Shown here piece by piece: positions 34,977-43,564 of a stretch of 64,000 bases of DNA. The first letter of the stretch is position 1; the number at the start of each line of letters is the position of its first letter. Source of the DNA: Promicromonospora sp. MEB111 (GTDB lineage: Bacteria; Actinomycetota; Actinomycetes; Actinomycetales; Cellulomonadaceae); assembly GCF_030209445.1 (NCBI RefSeq), contig NZ_JARVSD010000003.1:356336-420335 (forward strand), in the 5' to 3' direction. Below the pieces are notes generated by a model. It saw nothing but the letters and a program-made list of their open reading frames with translations, made no database searches and had not been told where the DNA came from. The position numbers and the translations under genes are program-made.

Positions 34977-36305
34977 ATGAGGATCCTGGTCTCCGCGGGT
35001 CGCCTGTTCGTGGCGCACTGGCCCGCGCTCCTGACGCTCGGCCTGCTCGGCGTCGCCGTCCGGAACGGCGCGATGTGGGGCGCGGTCGAGCTGAGCCAGT
35101 GGAACTCGTTCGTGGCGCAGCTCCTGCTGATCCTCAGCCCGCTCGGGTACCTCGTGCCGGTGGTCGGGATGCTGTGGGTCTGCCGGCACAGCCTGCCGAG
35201 CCTGGGCGGCGCCGACCTCGGCCGCCGGGAGCGCGCGGCGCAGGCGGCGATCCCCGGCATGCTGCCCACCCGCCGGGCCCCGATGATGCCCTCGGAGCGG
35301 CGCGAGCGTCGCCTCATCGACATCGCGCTGTCCGTGCTGGTGCCGTTCCTGGTGGTCTACGAGGTCGAGGGCCTCATGGACGCCGACCAGTTGAGGTTCA
35401 CCAACGAGGCGGCGGCCGACGAGCTGTTCAACGACACGTTCAGCGCGGAGGGCGTCGACTTCATGTCCCGCCTCGGCGTCTGGTCGGGCTGGACGGTCGT
35501 CGCCATCGTGGCCGGCGCGTTCGTGCTGCGCTGGCTGCTCGGCCGGCTCGAGGGCAAGCTCCAGCTCCTCGGCATCGCGGTGCTCGGCGGCTGCCTCGAG
35601 ATCTACTGGACCAGCCAGGTCGCCAAGCAGGTCGAGTCGATCGAGCTCGGGCTGTGGGACCTCGCCGCGGACCGGCAGCTCGTGGCGGCCGCCGTCGGCA
35701 CCGTCGGCGCGGCGCAGGAGAGCGTGGGGGACGCCGGCAACGACGCCGCGGCCTTCGTGGCCGACGGCTTCGTCACCGTCCTCGAGTCGCTCGACGTCGT
35801 CCTCGTCGCGCCCCTGGCCTGGCTCGCCATCGGCGCCGTGGTGCTGGGGCACAAGCTCATGGAGCCGCCGTCGAGCGAGCACCGCTGGCTCGACCGGATG
35901 ACGTGGATCCCGGCCGGGCTGCGGTCGCTCCTGGAGTCGCTCACCGAGGACCTGCGCGCCCGCTTCTCCGCCCTGTGGAACGGCCTGAAGCTGATCGTGC
36001 GCGGCGGCCTCGGCCCCATGCTGGTCTTCTGCCTGGGCTACCTCGTGGTCATGCGGGCCCCGTACGCCGTCGGCTGGCTCGTACGCGCCGTCACCGGACC
36101 GGTCGAGACCAACGCGTGGATCGCGTTCAGCCCCTTCGAGGCGGCCGCGGGGCTCGTGGTGTCCCTGGCGCTGGCCGCCGCGCTGATCGCCGCGACGGTC
36201 GAGGTGCTGGTCGAGCGGGGCCTGGCGGTCCGCGACCTGGACGACGACGCCACCCCCGTGGCCGGGAACCGCGCGGTCCCCGCCCCGGCGACGGCCGCCC
36301 GCTAG
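34977..36305 (+). CDS. Polytopic membrane protein, function unknown
   Basis: 442 residues from the ATG at 34977, preceded by a TATGT-like -10 element. About six to seven hydrophobic segments are spread over the length, with an acidic loop after the second. I see no known motif. The last codon overlaps by 4 bases the stop of the convergent gene at 36302. The sequence order (four helices, a long cytoplasmic stretch around LLESLTEDLRARF, two more helices) resembles uncharacterised actinobacterial membrane proteins. I infer no function. Confidence 0.7.
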   Translation: MRILVSAGRLFVAHWPALLTLGLLGVAVRNGAMWGAVELSQWNSFVAQLLLILSPLGYLVPVVGMLWVCRHSLPSLGGADLGRRERAAQAAIPGMLPTRRAPMMPSERRERRLIDIALSVLVPFLVVYEVEGLMDADQLRFTNEAAADELFNDTFSAEGVDFMSRLGVWSGWTVVAIVAGAFVLRWLLGRLEGKLQLLGIAVLGGCLEIYWTSQVAKQVESIELGLWDLAADRQLVAAAVGTVGAAQESVGDAGNDAAAFVADGFVTVLESLDVVLVAPLAWLAIGAVVLGHKLMEPPSSEHRWLDRMTWIPAGLRSLLESLTEDLRARFSALWNGLKLIVRGGLGPMLVFCLGYLVVMRAPYAVGWLVRAVTGPVETNAWIAFSPFEAAAGLVVSLALAAALIAATVEVLVERGLAVRDLDDDATPVAGNRAVPAPATAAR

Positions 36306-37042
36306 GGCAGCTCGACCGTCAGGTAGTCCGGGCCGCCGAACGACAGCCGGGCCTGCGTGATCGTCGCGTCGGGGTCCACCAGCACGAACGAGCTGACGTC
36401 CCACTCGGGCTGCTCGCTCACGAAGCCCTCGGCGTCCGGCAACGAGCACCGGTTGGAGTTGCCCAGCACGTCCGGCGACGACTCCCCGTACCGCGTGCCG
36501 TCGTCGGCCACGAGGGCGATCTGGCACAGCGACAGGTCGGTCTGCGGCTCGGCCGCGAAGTGCAGCCGCACCTCGTACGCGACCGACCCCTCGGGGATCG
36601 GGACCGGGTCGCCGTAGGCCGGCGCGGGCAGCTCGTCCACCCGCTCGACGCCCGTCACCGTCGCGTCGAGCTCGCGCACCACCCAGGTGTCCGCGCGCTC
36701 CGGCACGTCGTACCCCGTGTCGAGGTACTCGCTCTCCAGGTGCGCCTGCTCGCCCAGGGCGACCCGCTGGGACTCGTAGTGCAGGCCGTCCGGCCACCAG
36801 TAGGCCCACACCCGGAACGACGACGCCCCCGTGGCCACCGCGAGCGCGAGCGGCAGCAGCACCAGCCACACGGCGTTGCGCCGCCACCAGCCCCGGGGCC
36901 GCCCGGCCTGCGGGACGTCGGGCGGCACGGAACCGGGCAGCAGGCCCGGCCGCAGGCTCGGCGCCCCGCCCGGGTACGCGCCCTGACCGGGGCCCTCGTA
37001 CGAACCCGGCCCCGGCACCGCCGGGGTGACCAGCGTCGTCAT
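36302..37042 (-). CDS. Membrane-anchored protein of unknown function (third gene of set)
   Basis: 246 residues. A Gly/Pro-rich cytoplasmic head of about 50 residues is followed by one membrane segment (about 58-76), then an outside domain with beta-strand-rich sequence including YEVRLHFAAEPQTDLSLCQI and two cysteines. It overlaps the upstream gene by four bases. Its outside domain shares the pattern 'strand-x-W/T-V-V-R/D-x-L-D-A-T-V-T-x-V' with neighbours, suggesting a related fold. Binding to a ligand outside the cell is a guess. Confidence 0.6.
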   Translation of the reverse strand: MTTLVTPAVPGPGSYEGPGQGAYPGGAPSLRPGLLPGSVPPDVPQAGRPRGWWRRNAVWLVLLPLALAVATGASSFRVWAYWWPDGLHYESQRVALGEQAHLESEYLDTGYDVPERADTWVVRELDATVTGVERVDELPAPAYGDPVPIPEGSVAYEVRLHFAAEPQTDLSLCQIALVADDGTRYGESSPDVLGNSNRCSLPDAEGFVSEQPEWDVSSFVLVDPDATITQARLSFGGPDYLTVELP

Positions 37043-37659
37043 CCCGCACTCCCTCCCGCACTCGCCGTGGCGTAGCCCGGCGCCTCCGTCTGCACCGTGT
37101 CGGTCGCCGCCCACAGCTCCTTCGCCTGCTGCGCGGAGATGCCCAGGTCGACCACCCCGGCGGCGTCGCGCCGCTGGCCGGCGTAGTCCTCGGTCTGGCT
37201 TCCGCGCGCCAGCCGCACCGTCGCTCCGGCGAGCGCGTCCTGGGGTACGTCGAAGCAGTAGGTCGTGTGCCACGCGTAGCCAGGCTGGGCGTTGGCCGAC
37301 GTCGAGCAGCCGGCCTGGTTGGTGGGCCAGAACCGCCGGCCCTCGGCATCGGTGATCTCGGCGCCGCCGAAGACGGTCGCACCCTGCGTGGCCCGCCAGG
37401 TCGCGTCCACCACCACGAACGTCCCGTTCGCGACGGCGGTCTCCGAGAAGCTCTCCAGGGTGTCGGCGACCCGGACGTCGGTCACGGTCAGCTCCGCGTA
37501 GGTCAGGTCGAGCGTCTCGCCCACCGCGCCCTCGACCACGAACGGCGTCTCCACGACGGTCTCCTGCGGCACGGCGGTGACGAGCGCACAGCCCGCGACC
37601 ACGCCGCCGACGACCAGGGCCGAGCCCTGCCACGTGATCCGGCGGCGCCCGTGCCTCAC
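37039..37659 (-). CDS. Exported protein of unknown function (second gene of set)
   Basis: 206 residues. An N-terminal hydrophobic segment (about 12-30, ending in a cysteine) anchors or exports it. The rest is beta-rich (FVVEGAVGETLDLTYAELTVTDVRVADTL, key features only) and resembles DUF4352-like immunoglobulin-fold domains, with FVVVDATWRATQ as a core strand. One cysteine pair sits near 118 and 134. It is translationally coupled to both neighbours by 4-base overlaps. Confidence 0.6.
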   Translation of the reverse strand: MRHGRRRITWQGSALVVGGVVAGCALVTAVPQETVVETPFVVEGAVGETLDLTYAELTVTDVRVADTLESFSETAVANGTFVVVDATWRATQGATVFGGAEITDAEGRRFWPTNQAGCSTSANAQPGYAWHTTYCFDVPQDALAGATVRLARGSQTEDYAGQRRDAAGVVDLGISAQQAKELWAATDTVQTEAPGYATASAGGSAG

Positions 37660-38465
37660 GCCTGACCCTCCTCGGCCTCGGCCATGCCCCGGTTGTCCTT
37701 GACCCGGATCTCGCCCTCGAAGGCGACGTCCGCGGGCAGCCAGTACCCGTTGTCCAGGGTCAGGCGGCTCTCGTCGATCCAGGACAGCTCCAGCATCCGG
37801 AGCGGGATCTCGTCACCCGTCCACTCGCCGCTCTGCTCCCAGATCAGCGCGATCTGGTAGGTGACGCCGGGGTTGAGCACGCTGGTGCTGGTCGCGTCCT
37901 TGACGTGGAGGATGGTCGCGGACGGCAGCTCGGGTTCCCCGGACTCGCCGGGGGAAGCGCTCGCGGAGGGGTCCGCGTCGGCGGAGGGGTCCGCGGAGGG
38001 TGCGGCCCCGGCGTCGGCCCCGGCCTCGGCACCCGGGTCGGTGCCCTGGTCCGTGTCGAGGCCGGCGAACGGGTCCACCGCCACGATGCCCACACCCTCG
38101 GGCGCGGGGACGGCGCTGCCGAGCGTCGAGCTCAGCTCGGGCACGTCGCTGGTGTTCACCACGTCCGCGACCACGGCGAGCATGTGGTTCCCCGGCGCGG
38201 GCACGAGGTAGCCGAGCTCGTCGGCCATCACGGCCCGCAGCACCGTCACGTCGAACGGGCCCACCTCGACCGCCGTCCCCGCCACGATCGGGTCGGCTTG
38301 CGCCTCCACCTTGTTCCACGCCCCGAACGGGGAGACGGCCACGAGGGCGGCGACGACGCCGGCGCCGACGCGCTGCATCGTCGACATGTCGTCGGCGACG
38401 GCCGAGACCACGCGGCGGCCGAGCCGGAACGCGATGTCGGGGCCGCCGTTGCGGGCATGCTTCAT
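37656..38465 (-). CDS. Exported protein of unknown function (first gene of set)
   Basis: 269 residues from the ATG at 38465; an upstream in-frame start at 38498 is less likely. A membrane segment lies near residues 33-50. The domain after it has HMLAVVADVVNTSDVPE, the core strand of DUF4352-like proteins, interrupted by a stretch of about 50 residues made of Asp, Ala, Ser, Gly and Pro. A second beta-rich part follows. It is the first of three coupled genes whose products all look like anchored beta-sandwich proteins. Confidence 0.6.
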   Translation of the reverse strand: MKHARNGGPDIAFRLGRRVVSAVADDMSTMQRVGAGVVAALVAVSPFGAWNKVEAQADPIVAGTAVEVGPFDVTVLRAVMADELGYLVPAPGNHMLAVVADVVNTSDVPELSSTLGSAVPAPEGVGIVAVDPFAGLDTDQGTDPGAEAGADAGAAPSADPSADADPSASASPGESGEPELPSATILHVKDATSTSVLNPGVTYQIALIWEQSGEWTGDEIPLRMLELSWIDESRLTLDNGYWLPADVAFEGEIRVKDNRGMAEAEEGQA

Positions 38466-38546
38466 GGCGCACGATCGTAGCGGTGCATCACGGACCAACC
38501 GGGCGAAAGTCCACGGGGTTCGGCGGGGCTCGGCCGCGCCGTCCGC

Positions 38547-38601
38547 CTACCCAGCGATCTGGCCCGGAGACACGCGGTTTCCGGGCCAGATCGCTGGGTA
38601 G
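38547..38601. terminator. Long hairpin after subtilase gene
   Basis: Perfect 22-base arms (38547-38568 and 38580-38601) around an 11-base loop. It lies 30 bases downstream of the subtilase stop, on the minus strand. No T-run. The sequence is unrelated to the threefold repeat but of the same size class. Confidence 0.75.
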
Positions 38602-38630
38602 AAGCGCACCTCGTGGACGAGCCTCGCGGG

Positions 38631-41600
38631 TCAGCGCAGGCCGAACGCCCTGGTCAGCGTCTGCGACACCCGGTTGTCGTCACTGTCCTCGACGACGGTC
38701 CGCAGGGTCGCGAACTGCGCGCCCCGCGGCGCCGACAGCCGGGCCGACCAGGCGTCCGGCCCGTCCGTCTGCCGGTCCCGCGTGAGGTCGAGCCGCCGCC
38801 ACGTGGCGCCGTCGTCGTACGACACCTCGACCGTGGGCCGCCCCACCCGGGCCTCGATCCCGGGCAGGTGCGACGGCGTCACCGTCAGCCGGGCCGTGCG
38901 CGACGCACGTCCCGCCGTGTCGGTGTCCACGCCGTAGTCGAGCTGGATCAGCGGCAGCGGCTCGACGGCGTCCGGCCCGCTCGCCTCCGACGTGAAGTCC
39001 CACTGGGTGAGCGTGTGCGTCGAGTACGGACCGGCCCAGTCGGCACGGTCGTTGTCGGCCACGACGCGGTACGGCAGCCGCTCCGCGGGCAGGCCGCCGT
39101 TCACGGGCAGGAACTCGGCGTTGCCCCACAGGAGCTCGGTGTCGCCCTGGTAGAGCGTCGCCCGGTTGCGGACGTCGAAGTTGCCGCCGCCCGTGGCACC
39201 GACGTGCCCGCTGCCCGAGTCGCCCCAGCCCGGCACCGGCACGTACATCTGGTCCAGGTAACGGATGGGCTGGTAGCCCAGCGCCGACATGCGCGGGCGC
39301 AGCACCGGCCCGAACCACGTCACGTCGCTGGTCGTGCGGGCCTTGTACTCCAGCACGTCGACGTTCGACTGCCCCATCTCGCCGGAGATGTGCGCGCTCT
39401 GCGTCCACGGCACACCGGCCGCGACCCAGTCGGTCCGCTCGCCCTGCGCGGGAGCGGCGAGCTGGTTGCCCGCCGTCCAGCCGTGCCAGACGTCGAACCG
39501 GGCCTCCATCGCGGGACCCTGGCGGTAGTTGCGGAACGACATGTCCACCCGCGCCAGGTCGCCCTTGGCCGAGGTCCACGTGGGCCGGGCCGGCACGGCG
39601 CCGGTCCAGTGGTGCACCACGTCGTAGGTGTACTCGGTCGTGGGGTGCGACGAGACCGTGACCTCCGGCCGGCGCCCGTCCAGCGACCGCAGCAGCTCCT
39701 CACCCTGGCCGGACGTCAGCGTGGCGACGGTGAGCGGTGCGGGCTCGCCCGGGATCCACGGGGACTCGTCCCACGGTGCCAGCCGCCCGGCGCCGTCGTG
39801 CACCACGAACAGCAGGCGCGCACCGGCGTCGGCCGCGGCCTGCGCCAGCGGCGCGATCTCGTCCGAGTCGGCGGCACGCACGACGACGGCGGTGTCCTTC
39901 AGGCCGTGCCCGCTCCCGTGCCGCGCCAGGTCCGACGGACCCTCGGCCTCGACCACACGCAGCGTGCGGGTGCCCTCCGGCAGCGGCGTCGCGCCCCGCT
40001 TGACCCGCAGGTCGTCCAGGCCGTCGAACCCGCCGCGGCCCTTCGTGACCGTGAGCGCAGGCTGCTCCAGCCGGAACTGCGCCCCGAACTCGAACAGACC
40101 CGCGGTGACCTTCTTCCCCGTGGGCAGCGCCCACAGGCTGTCGTACTCACCCGGCGGGAACATGGAGCTCGCCGTGTAGCCGCCGTTCGGGAACTGCCGG
40201 ATCACGTCCAGGCGCATGGCGGCCGGATCGGTGTCCTGCGGCACCTCCGCACGGACCTGGACCGCCTTGCGGGCGTCCAGCGTCACCGACCGGTCCTGGC
40301 TCAGGTCCACGTCCACGAAGCTCAGCAGCGCCGTGCCGAGCGAGCCCGGCCCGTTCGCGCCCTCGACGTCGACCGACAGCCAGCCGCTGTAGCTGCCCAC
40401 CGGCATCCGCAGCACGGCGGTACCGTTCTCGTCCAGGTCCGCCCCGGCGAAGATCTGGTCGGACGTCACCAGCAGCTTGCCCGTCGCGGGACGGCCGTCG
40501 TCACCCGTGACGGTGACGGTCAGCCTCTGGCGCTGCCCCTCGCGGGTCGCGCCCGTCAGGGTGCGGGCCCGCACGGCCCCGGTGCCGTCCGTCGCCACGA
40601 TCGTCGCGCTCAGGTCGGCCTCCGCCGGCAGGAGCGAGAGGTCCGCCACGAGATCCACGGACGCCGTGCCCTGCGCGGGCACGGTCACCGTGTCGGAGGA
40701 CAGGGTGAGGAAGCCCGCCGGGACCGCACCGTCGACCGCGAGGTGCAGGTCGACCGGGGCGTCACCCAGGTTCGTGTACGTGATCGGCTTCGACGCCGGC
40801 TCGCCCGTACCGTCGTCGAACGTGTGGAAGCCGAACCCGGCGCTCGCGGTGCCGAACACGGTCGCGGCCACGGCCGCGGGCGCGTCGAGACGGCCGCTGC
40901 CGGCCTCGTAGGCGGTGTAGGCAGGGGTCGGCACGGCGGTGCTGACGATCGCCTCCTTGATCTGCTCCGCCGTCCAGTCCGGGTGGGCCGCCGCGACGAG
41001 CGCCGCGGTGCCCGCCACGTGCGGGGTCGCCATCGAGGTGCCGCTCATCGTCGTGTACATCCCGGAGCCGCGCACGAGCTGCGAGCGGGCCGCGAGCACG
41101 TCGACGCCGGGGGCGGTGATCTCGGGCTTGACCCCGCCGTCGACGGCGGGGCCGGTGCTGGAGAAGTCGGCCAGCGTGTCGGTCGCGTCGACCGCGCCCA
41201 CGGCGAGGGCCGAGTCCGCCAGGGCGGGCGTGCTGATGGTGCGGGGGCCGCCGTTGCCGGCGGCGGTCACGAACAGCGCACCCGTCTCGGCGGTGAGCTC
41301 GTCCACCGCGGTCGCCATCGGGTCGTCGGCGCCGGCGGGCTCGCCGCCCAGGCTCATGCTGACGATGCGGGCGTCCTGGTCGCGCGCGGCCCACTCCATG
41401 CCCGCGATGATCCAGGACTCCAGGCCCTGGCCGTTGCTGTCGAGCACCCGGCCGACGTGCAGCCGGGCGCCGGGGGCGACGCCCCGCTCCAGCCCGTCGG
41501 AGGCCGCGCCGGTGCCGGCGATCGTCGAGGCGACGTGCGTCCCGTGCCCCTGGTAGTCCTCGACGTAGTCCTCGGTGGTGACGAAGTTGGCCGCCTCGGC

Positions 41601-42431
41601 GACCTGGTCCGCCAGGTCGGGGTGGGTCGTGTCGATGCCCGTGTCGAGCACCGCGACGTCCACGCCCTCGCCGGTGTTGCCGTCGGCCCACACGTCGGGC
41701 GCGCCGATCTGGGCGGTCGACTCGGCGAGGTCGGCCGTGACCGGGCCGTCGAGCCAGATCTTCTCGATGCCGCCGGCGAACGCGGGGGCGCCGCCGGTGG
41801 TGCGGGCGGCGTCGTGAGCCCCGGCCGTCGCCGAGTCTCCCGTCAGGGCGGTCCAGAAGGCGGCCGCCTCGTCGCGGTCCTGCGTCACGGCGGCGCCGTC
41901 CACGCTGGGCAGCGCGCGTACGACGTCGGACCCGTCGAGCGGCGTGGTGCCGCGCGACCGGGCGGCGGCGTCCGTGTAGCGGACGATCAGCGGCAGCGTG
42001 TCCGTGCTCGCGTCGTCGTAGCCGTTGGCGAGGAGCCGCGTGACGTCGAACAGGCGGTCGTCGAGGGTACCGGCCGTCACGTAGGGCAGTGCGGCGTCCG
42101 GGTAGACAAAGGTGCTGCCGTCGCGCTCGGTGCGGTGGTAGGACGACGTCGTCCCGCCGGGGCCGGTGACGTTGGTGACGCTCGTGCCGTCCGCCGCCGT
42201 GGTGATGGTGACCGTGTCACCGGTGATCAGGGTGACGCTGCGCGATCCCGCCGCCGATGGCGGGAGAGCGGTGGCGGAACCGCCCGGCGGGACCGCCGGG
42301 CCGGCGGGGCTCGCGGCAGACGCCGACGCGGCCCCGACCGCGAGGGCTGCGGCCACGCCGGTGGCGACCAGCGCCCTGGCGCGGGTGGAGATGGTGAACA
42401 CAGTTGTCCCTTTCGACAGTGGTGTGCCCAT
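38631..42431 (-). CDS. Large secreted S8 family serine peptidase (subtilase)
   Basis: 1266 residues. A signal peptide occupies about residues 1-40 (basic start, hydrophobic core, ASASA cleavage region). A pro-region follows to about 240. The catalytic domain has Asp263 in VLDTGID, His296 in GHGTHVAS, the oxyanion Asn393 in AAGNGG and Ser466 in SGTSMATPH. The remaining 700 residues are beta-rich and carry no motif I can name; they may bind a substrate or the cell wall. It works outside the cell on proteins. The gene stands alone, ending in a long hairpin. Confidence 0.93.
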   Translation of the reverse strand: MGTPLSKGTTVFTISTRARALVATGVAAALAVGAASASAASPAGPAVPPGGSATALPPSAAGSRSVTLITGDTVTITTAADGTSVTNVTGPGGTTSSYHRTERDGSTFVYPDAALPYVTAGTLDDRLFDVTRLLANGYDDASTDTLPLIVRYTDAAARSRGTTPLDGSDVVRALPSVDGAAVTQDRDEAAAFWTALTGDSATAGAHDAARTTGGAPAFAGGIEKIWLDGPVTADLAESTAQIGAPDVWADGNTGEGVDVAVLDTGIDTTHPDLADQVAEAANFVTTEDYVEDYQGHGTHVASTIAGTGAASDGLERGVAPGARLHVGRVLDSNGQGLESWIIAGMEWAARDQDARIVSMSLGGEPAGADDPMATAVDELTAETGALFVTAAGNGGPRTISTPALADSALAVGAVDATDTLADFSSTGPAVDGGVKPEITAPGVDVLAARSQLVRGSGMYTTMSGTSMATPHVAGTAALVAAAHPDWTAEQIKEAIVSTAVPTPAYTAYEAGSGRLDAPAAVAATVFGTASAGFGFHTFDDGTGEPASKPITYTNLGDAPVDLHLAVDGAVPAGFLTLSSDTVTVPAQGTASVDLVADLSLLPAEADLSATIVATDGTGAVRARTLTGATREGQRQRLTVTVTGDDGRPATGKLLVTSDQIFAGADLDENGTAVLRMPVGSYSGWLSVDVEGANGPGSLGTALLSFVDVDLSQDRSVTLDARKAVQVRAEVPQDTDPAAMRLDVIRQFPNGGYTASSMFPPGEYDSLWALPTGKKVTAGLFEFGAQFRLEQPALTVTKGRGGFDGLDDLRVKRGATPLPEGTRTLRVVEAEGPSDLARHGSGHGLKDTAVVVRAADSDEIAPLAQAAADAGARLLFVVHDGAGRLAPWDESPWIPGEPAPLTVATLTSGQGEELLRSLDGRRPEVTVSSHPTTEYTYDVVHHWTGAVPARPTWTSAKGDLARVDMSFRNYRQGPAMEARFDVWHGWTAGNQLAAPAQGERTDWVAAGVPWTQSAHISGEMGQSNVDVLEYKARTTSDVTWFGPVLRPRMSALGYQPIRYLDQMYVPVPGWGDSGSGHVGATGGGNFDVRNRATLYQGDTELLWGNAEFLPVNGGLPAERLPYRVVADNDRADWAGPYSTHTLTQWDFTSEASGPDAVEPLPLIQLDYGVDTDTAGRASRTARLTVTPSHLPGIEARVGRPTVEVSYDDGATWRRLDLTRDRQTDGPDAWSARLSAPRGAQFATLRTVVEDSDDNRVSQTLTRAFGLR

Positions 42432-42522
42432 TTCCTAACCCTCGGACGCGGCGCGCTGGGTTTCGCCCGTGTAACGGCACCGCCATTTCCTGGCCAACTC
42501 CGGTCAGGTGGCAGGCAACGGC

Positions 42523-42558
42523 CACGCCCCGCGCCCCGGGAAGGGGGCGCGGGGCGTG
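42523..42558. terminator. G+C-rich hairpin after Clp-N gene
   Basis: Perfect 15-base arms (42523-42537 and 42544-42558) around a 6-base loop, 14 bases beyond the stop of the minus-strand gene at 42573. It also sits upstream of the subtilase start at 42431, and so separates the two transcripts. Confidence 0.75.
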
Positions 42559-42572
42559 TCGCGAGCCGTGGT

Positions 42573-43115
42573 TCAGGCCGCCTTGCCCGACCCCTCCGCC
42601 AGGCGACGGACCCGGTCGAGGTCCGCCCCGGCGTCGGACAGGATGCCGCGGGCCGGGGACTCGGCCCGGGTGAGGCCGAGCAGGAGGTGCCCGCCGTGGA
42701 TCTCCTTGGAGCCCAGGCGGATCGCCTCGCGGAGCGCGAGCTCCAGCGACTTCTTGGCGTCCGGGGTGAAAGGGATGTGCTTGCGGCGCCCGCGCAGGGT
42801 GCGGCCGGCGCGGGCCAGGGCGCCCTCGCCGAACGTGGCCTCGGTGCGCCGCGTCACCTCGTCCAGGTCGATGCCGACGGCGGCCAGCGCGGCCGGGTCG
42901 AGCGCGTCGCCCGCCTCGATCCGGGCCCGGGCACTCTCGACCAGGACGGCGGTGTCCACCCCGCCGTCGGTCAGGGCGGTCCGGGCCGGGCCGACGCTCC
43001 CGGCGAGGGCGACGAGCAGGTGGCGGCTGTCGATCTGGTCGCTGTGCGCGTCGCGGGCGACCTGCTGGGCGTCGACGACGGCGGAGCGGGCGTCCTTCGT
43101 GAACCTCTCGAACAT
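42573..43115 (-). CDS. Clp N-terminal domain protein without ATPase
   Basis: 180 residues from the ATG at 43115, with AGGAGG ten bases upstream. The sequence begins MFERFTKDARSAV and has the two-repeat Clp-N fold: QVARDAHSDQIDSRHLLVALAG in the first half and IHGGHLLLGLTR in the second. ClpA/ClpC use this domain to receive adaptors and substrates, but here no AAA+ domain follows. It may act as an adaptor or decoy for ClpC, or bind damaged proteins. The gene is coupled to the preceding HTH gene by an overlapping stop/start (TGATG). Confidence 0.85.
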   Translation of the reverse strand: MFERFTKDARSAVVDAQQVARDAHSDQIDSRHLLVALAGSVGPARTALTDGGVDTAVLVESARARIEAGDALDPAALAAVGIDLDEVTRRTEATFGEGALARAGRTLRGRRKHIPFTPDAKKSLELALREAIRLGSKEIHGGHLLLGLTRAESPARGILSDAGADLDRVRRLAEGSGKAA

Positions 43116-43324
43116 CAGATCCTCCTGTTGTGCTTCTTGTGCACGGCCTGCCGGCTGACGCCGAGCGCGTCGGCGATCTCCTGCCACGACCAGCCGAGGC
43201 GCCGCGCCCGCTCCACCTGGAGCGTCTCGAGACGGTCGGCCAGCTCGCGCATGGCTCGGACGGCGCGCAGTCCTTCGGCGGGGTCGTCCCCGGCGGCGGA
43301 TGCGGCGAGTGCTTGCTGGGTCAT
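43115..43324 (-). CDS. Small HTH DNA-binding protein
   Basis: 69 residues. The C-terminal half is a helix-turn-helix of the sigma-region-4/Xre type (SWQEIADALGVSRQAVHKKH). The N-terminal half is a charged helix, likely for dimerisation. It probably represses its own operon: two identical-looking palindromes lie directly upstream and cover the promoter. The stop overlaps the start of the Clp-N gene. Pairs of this kind are common in actinobacteria; I know of no settled function. Confidence 0.8.
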   Translation of the reverse strand: MTQQALAASAAGDDPAEGLRAVRAMRELADRLETLQVERARRLGWSWQEIADALGVSRQAVHKKHNRRI

Positions 43325-43325
43325 G

Positions 43326-43372
43326 TGTCAACTATGGTTGACAAGCGGGCCGACTGTCAACCCTGGTTGACA
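43326..43372 (-). promoter_or_regulatory. Promoter and twin operators of HTH/Clp-N operon
   Basis: Two palindromes TGTCAAC-N4-GTTGACA lie at 43326-43343 and 43355-43372, with centres 29 bases apart, close to three helical turns. On the minus strand, TTGACA at 43360-43355 and CATAGT at 43336-43331 form -35 and -10 elements 18 bases apart. The expected start of transcription falls on the A of the ATG at 43324, so the mRNA should be leaderless. One operator covers the -35 box and the other the -10 box, a layout for tight autorepression. Confidence 0.75.
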
Positions 43373-43476
43373 GAATTCGCGGATCGAGACGTGTACCACA
43401 CACCCGTGCCGAAGAAGCCCGGAATACCGCCGCTCTCGTTCGGAACCACGGGTGATCCAGGGCTACCCTGTACGGG

Positions 43477-43498
43477 GATGTCTTGACGTCGAGACATC
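43477..43498. promoter_or_regulatory. Inverted repeat upstream of sucC
   Basis: GATGTCT-N8-AGACATC is perfect with 7-base arms, 67 bases before the GTG start of sucC. It follows a TACCCT-like -10 element at about 43464. It could be an operator that tunes sucCD, or the base of a leader hairpin. The rest of the gap 43373-43564 shows nothing else I can name. Confidence 0.45.
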
Positions 43499-43564
43499 GC
43501 TTCAGCCGGGCTCCGGGCGACTACGACGTCCGAGGGCCGCATCCCGATGGAAGGACGCAGCAGG

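Noticed and set aside
38613..43370. Very long plus-strand open frame of about 1585 codons opposite the subtilase and Clp-N genes
   Set aside because: It is antisense to genes with clear catalytic motifs and its translation is Arg/Gly/Val/His-rich low-complexity sequence, as expected from the opposite strand of G+C-rich codons.
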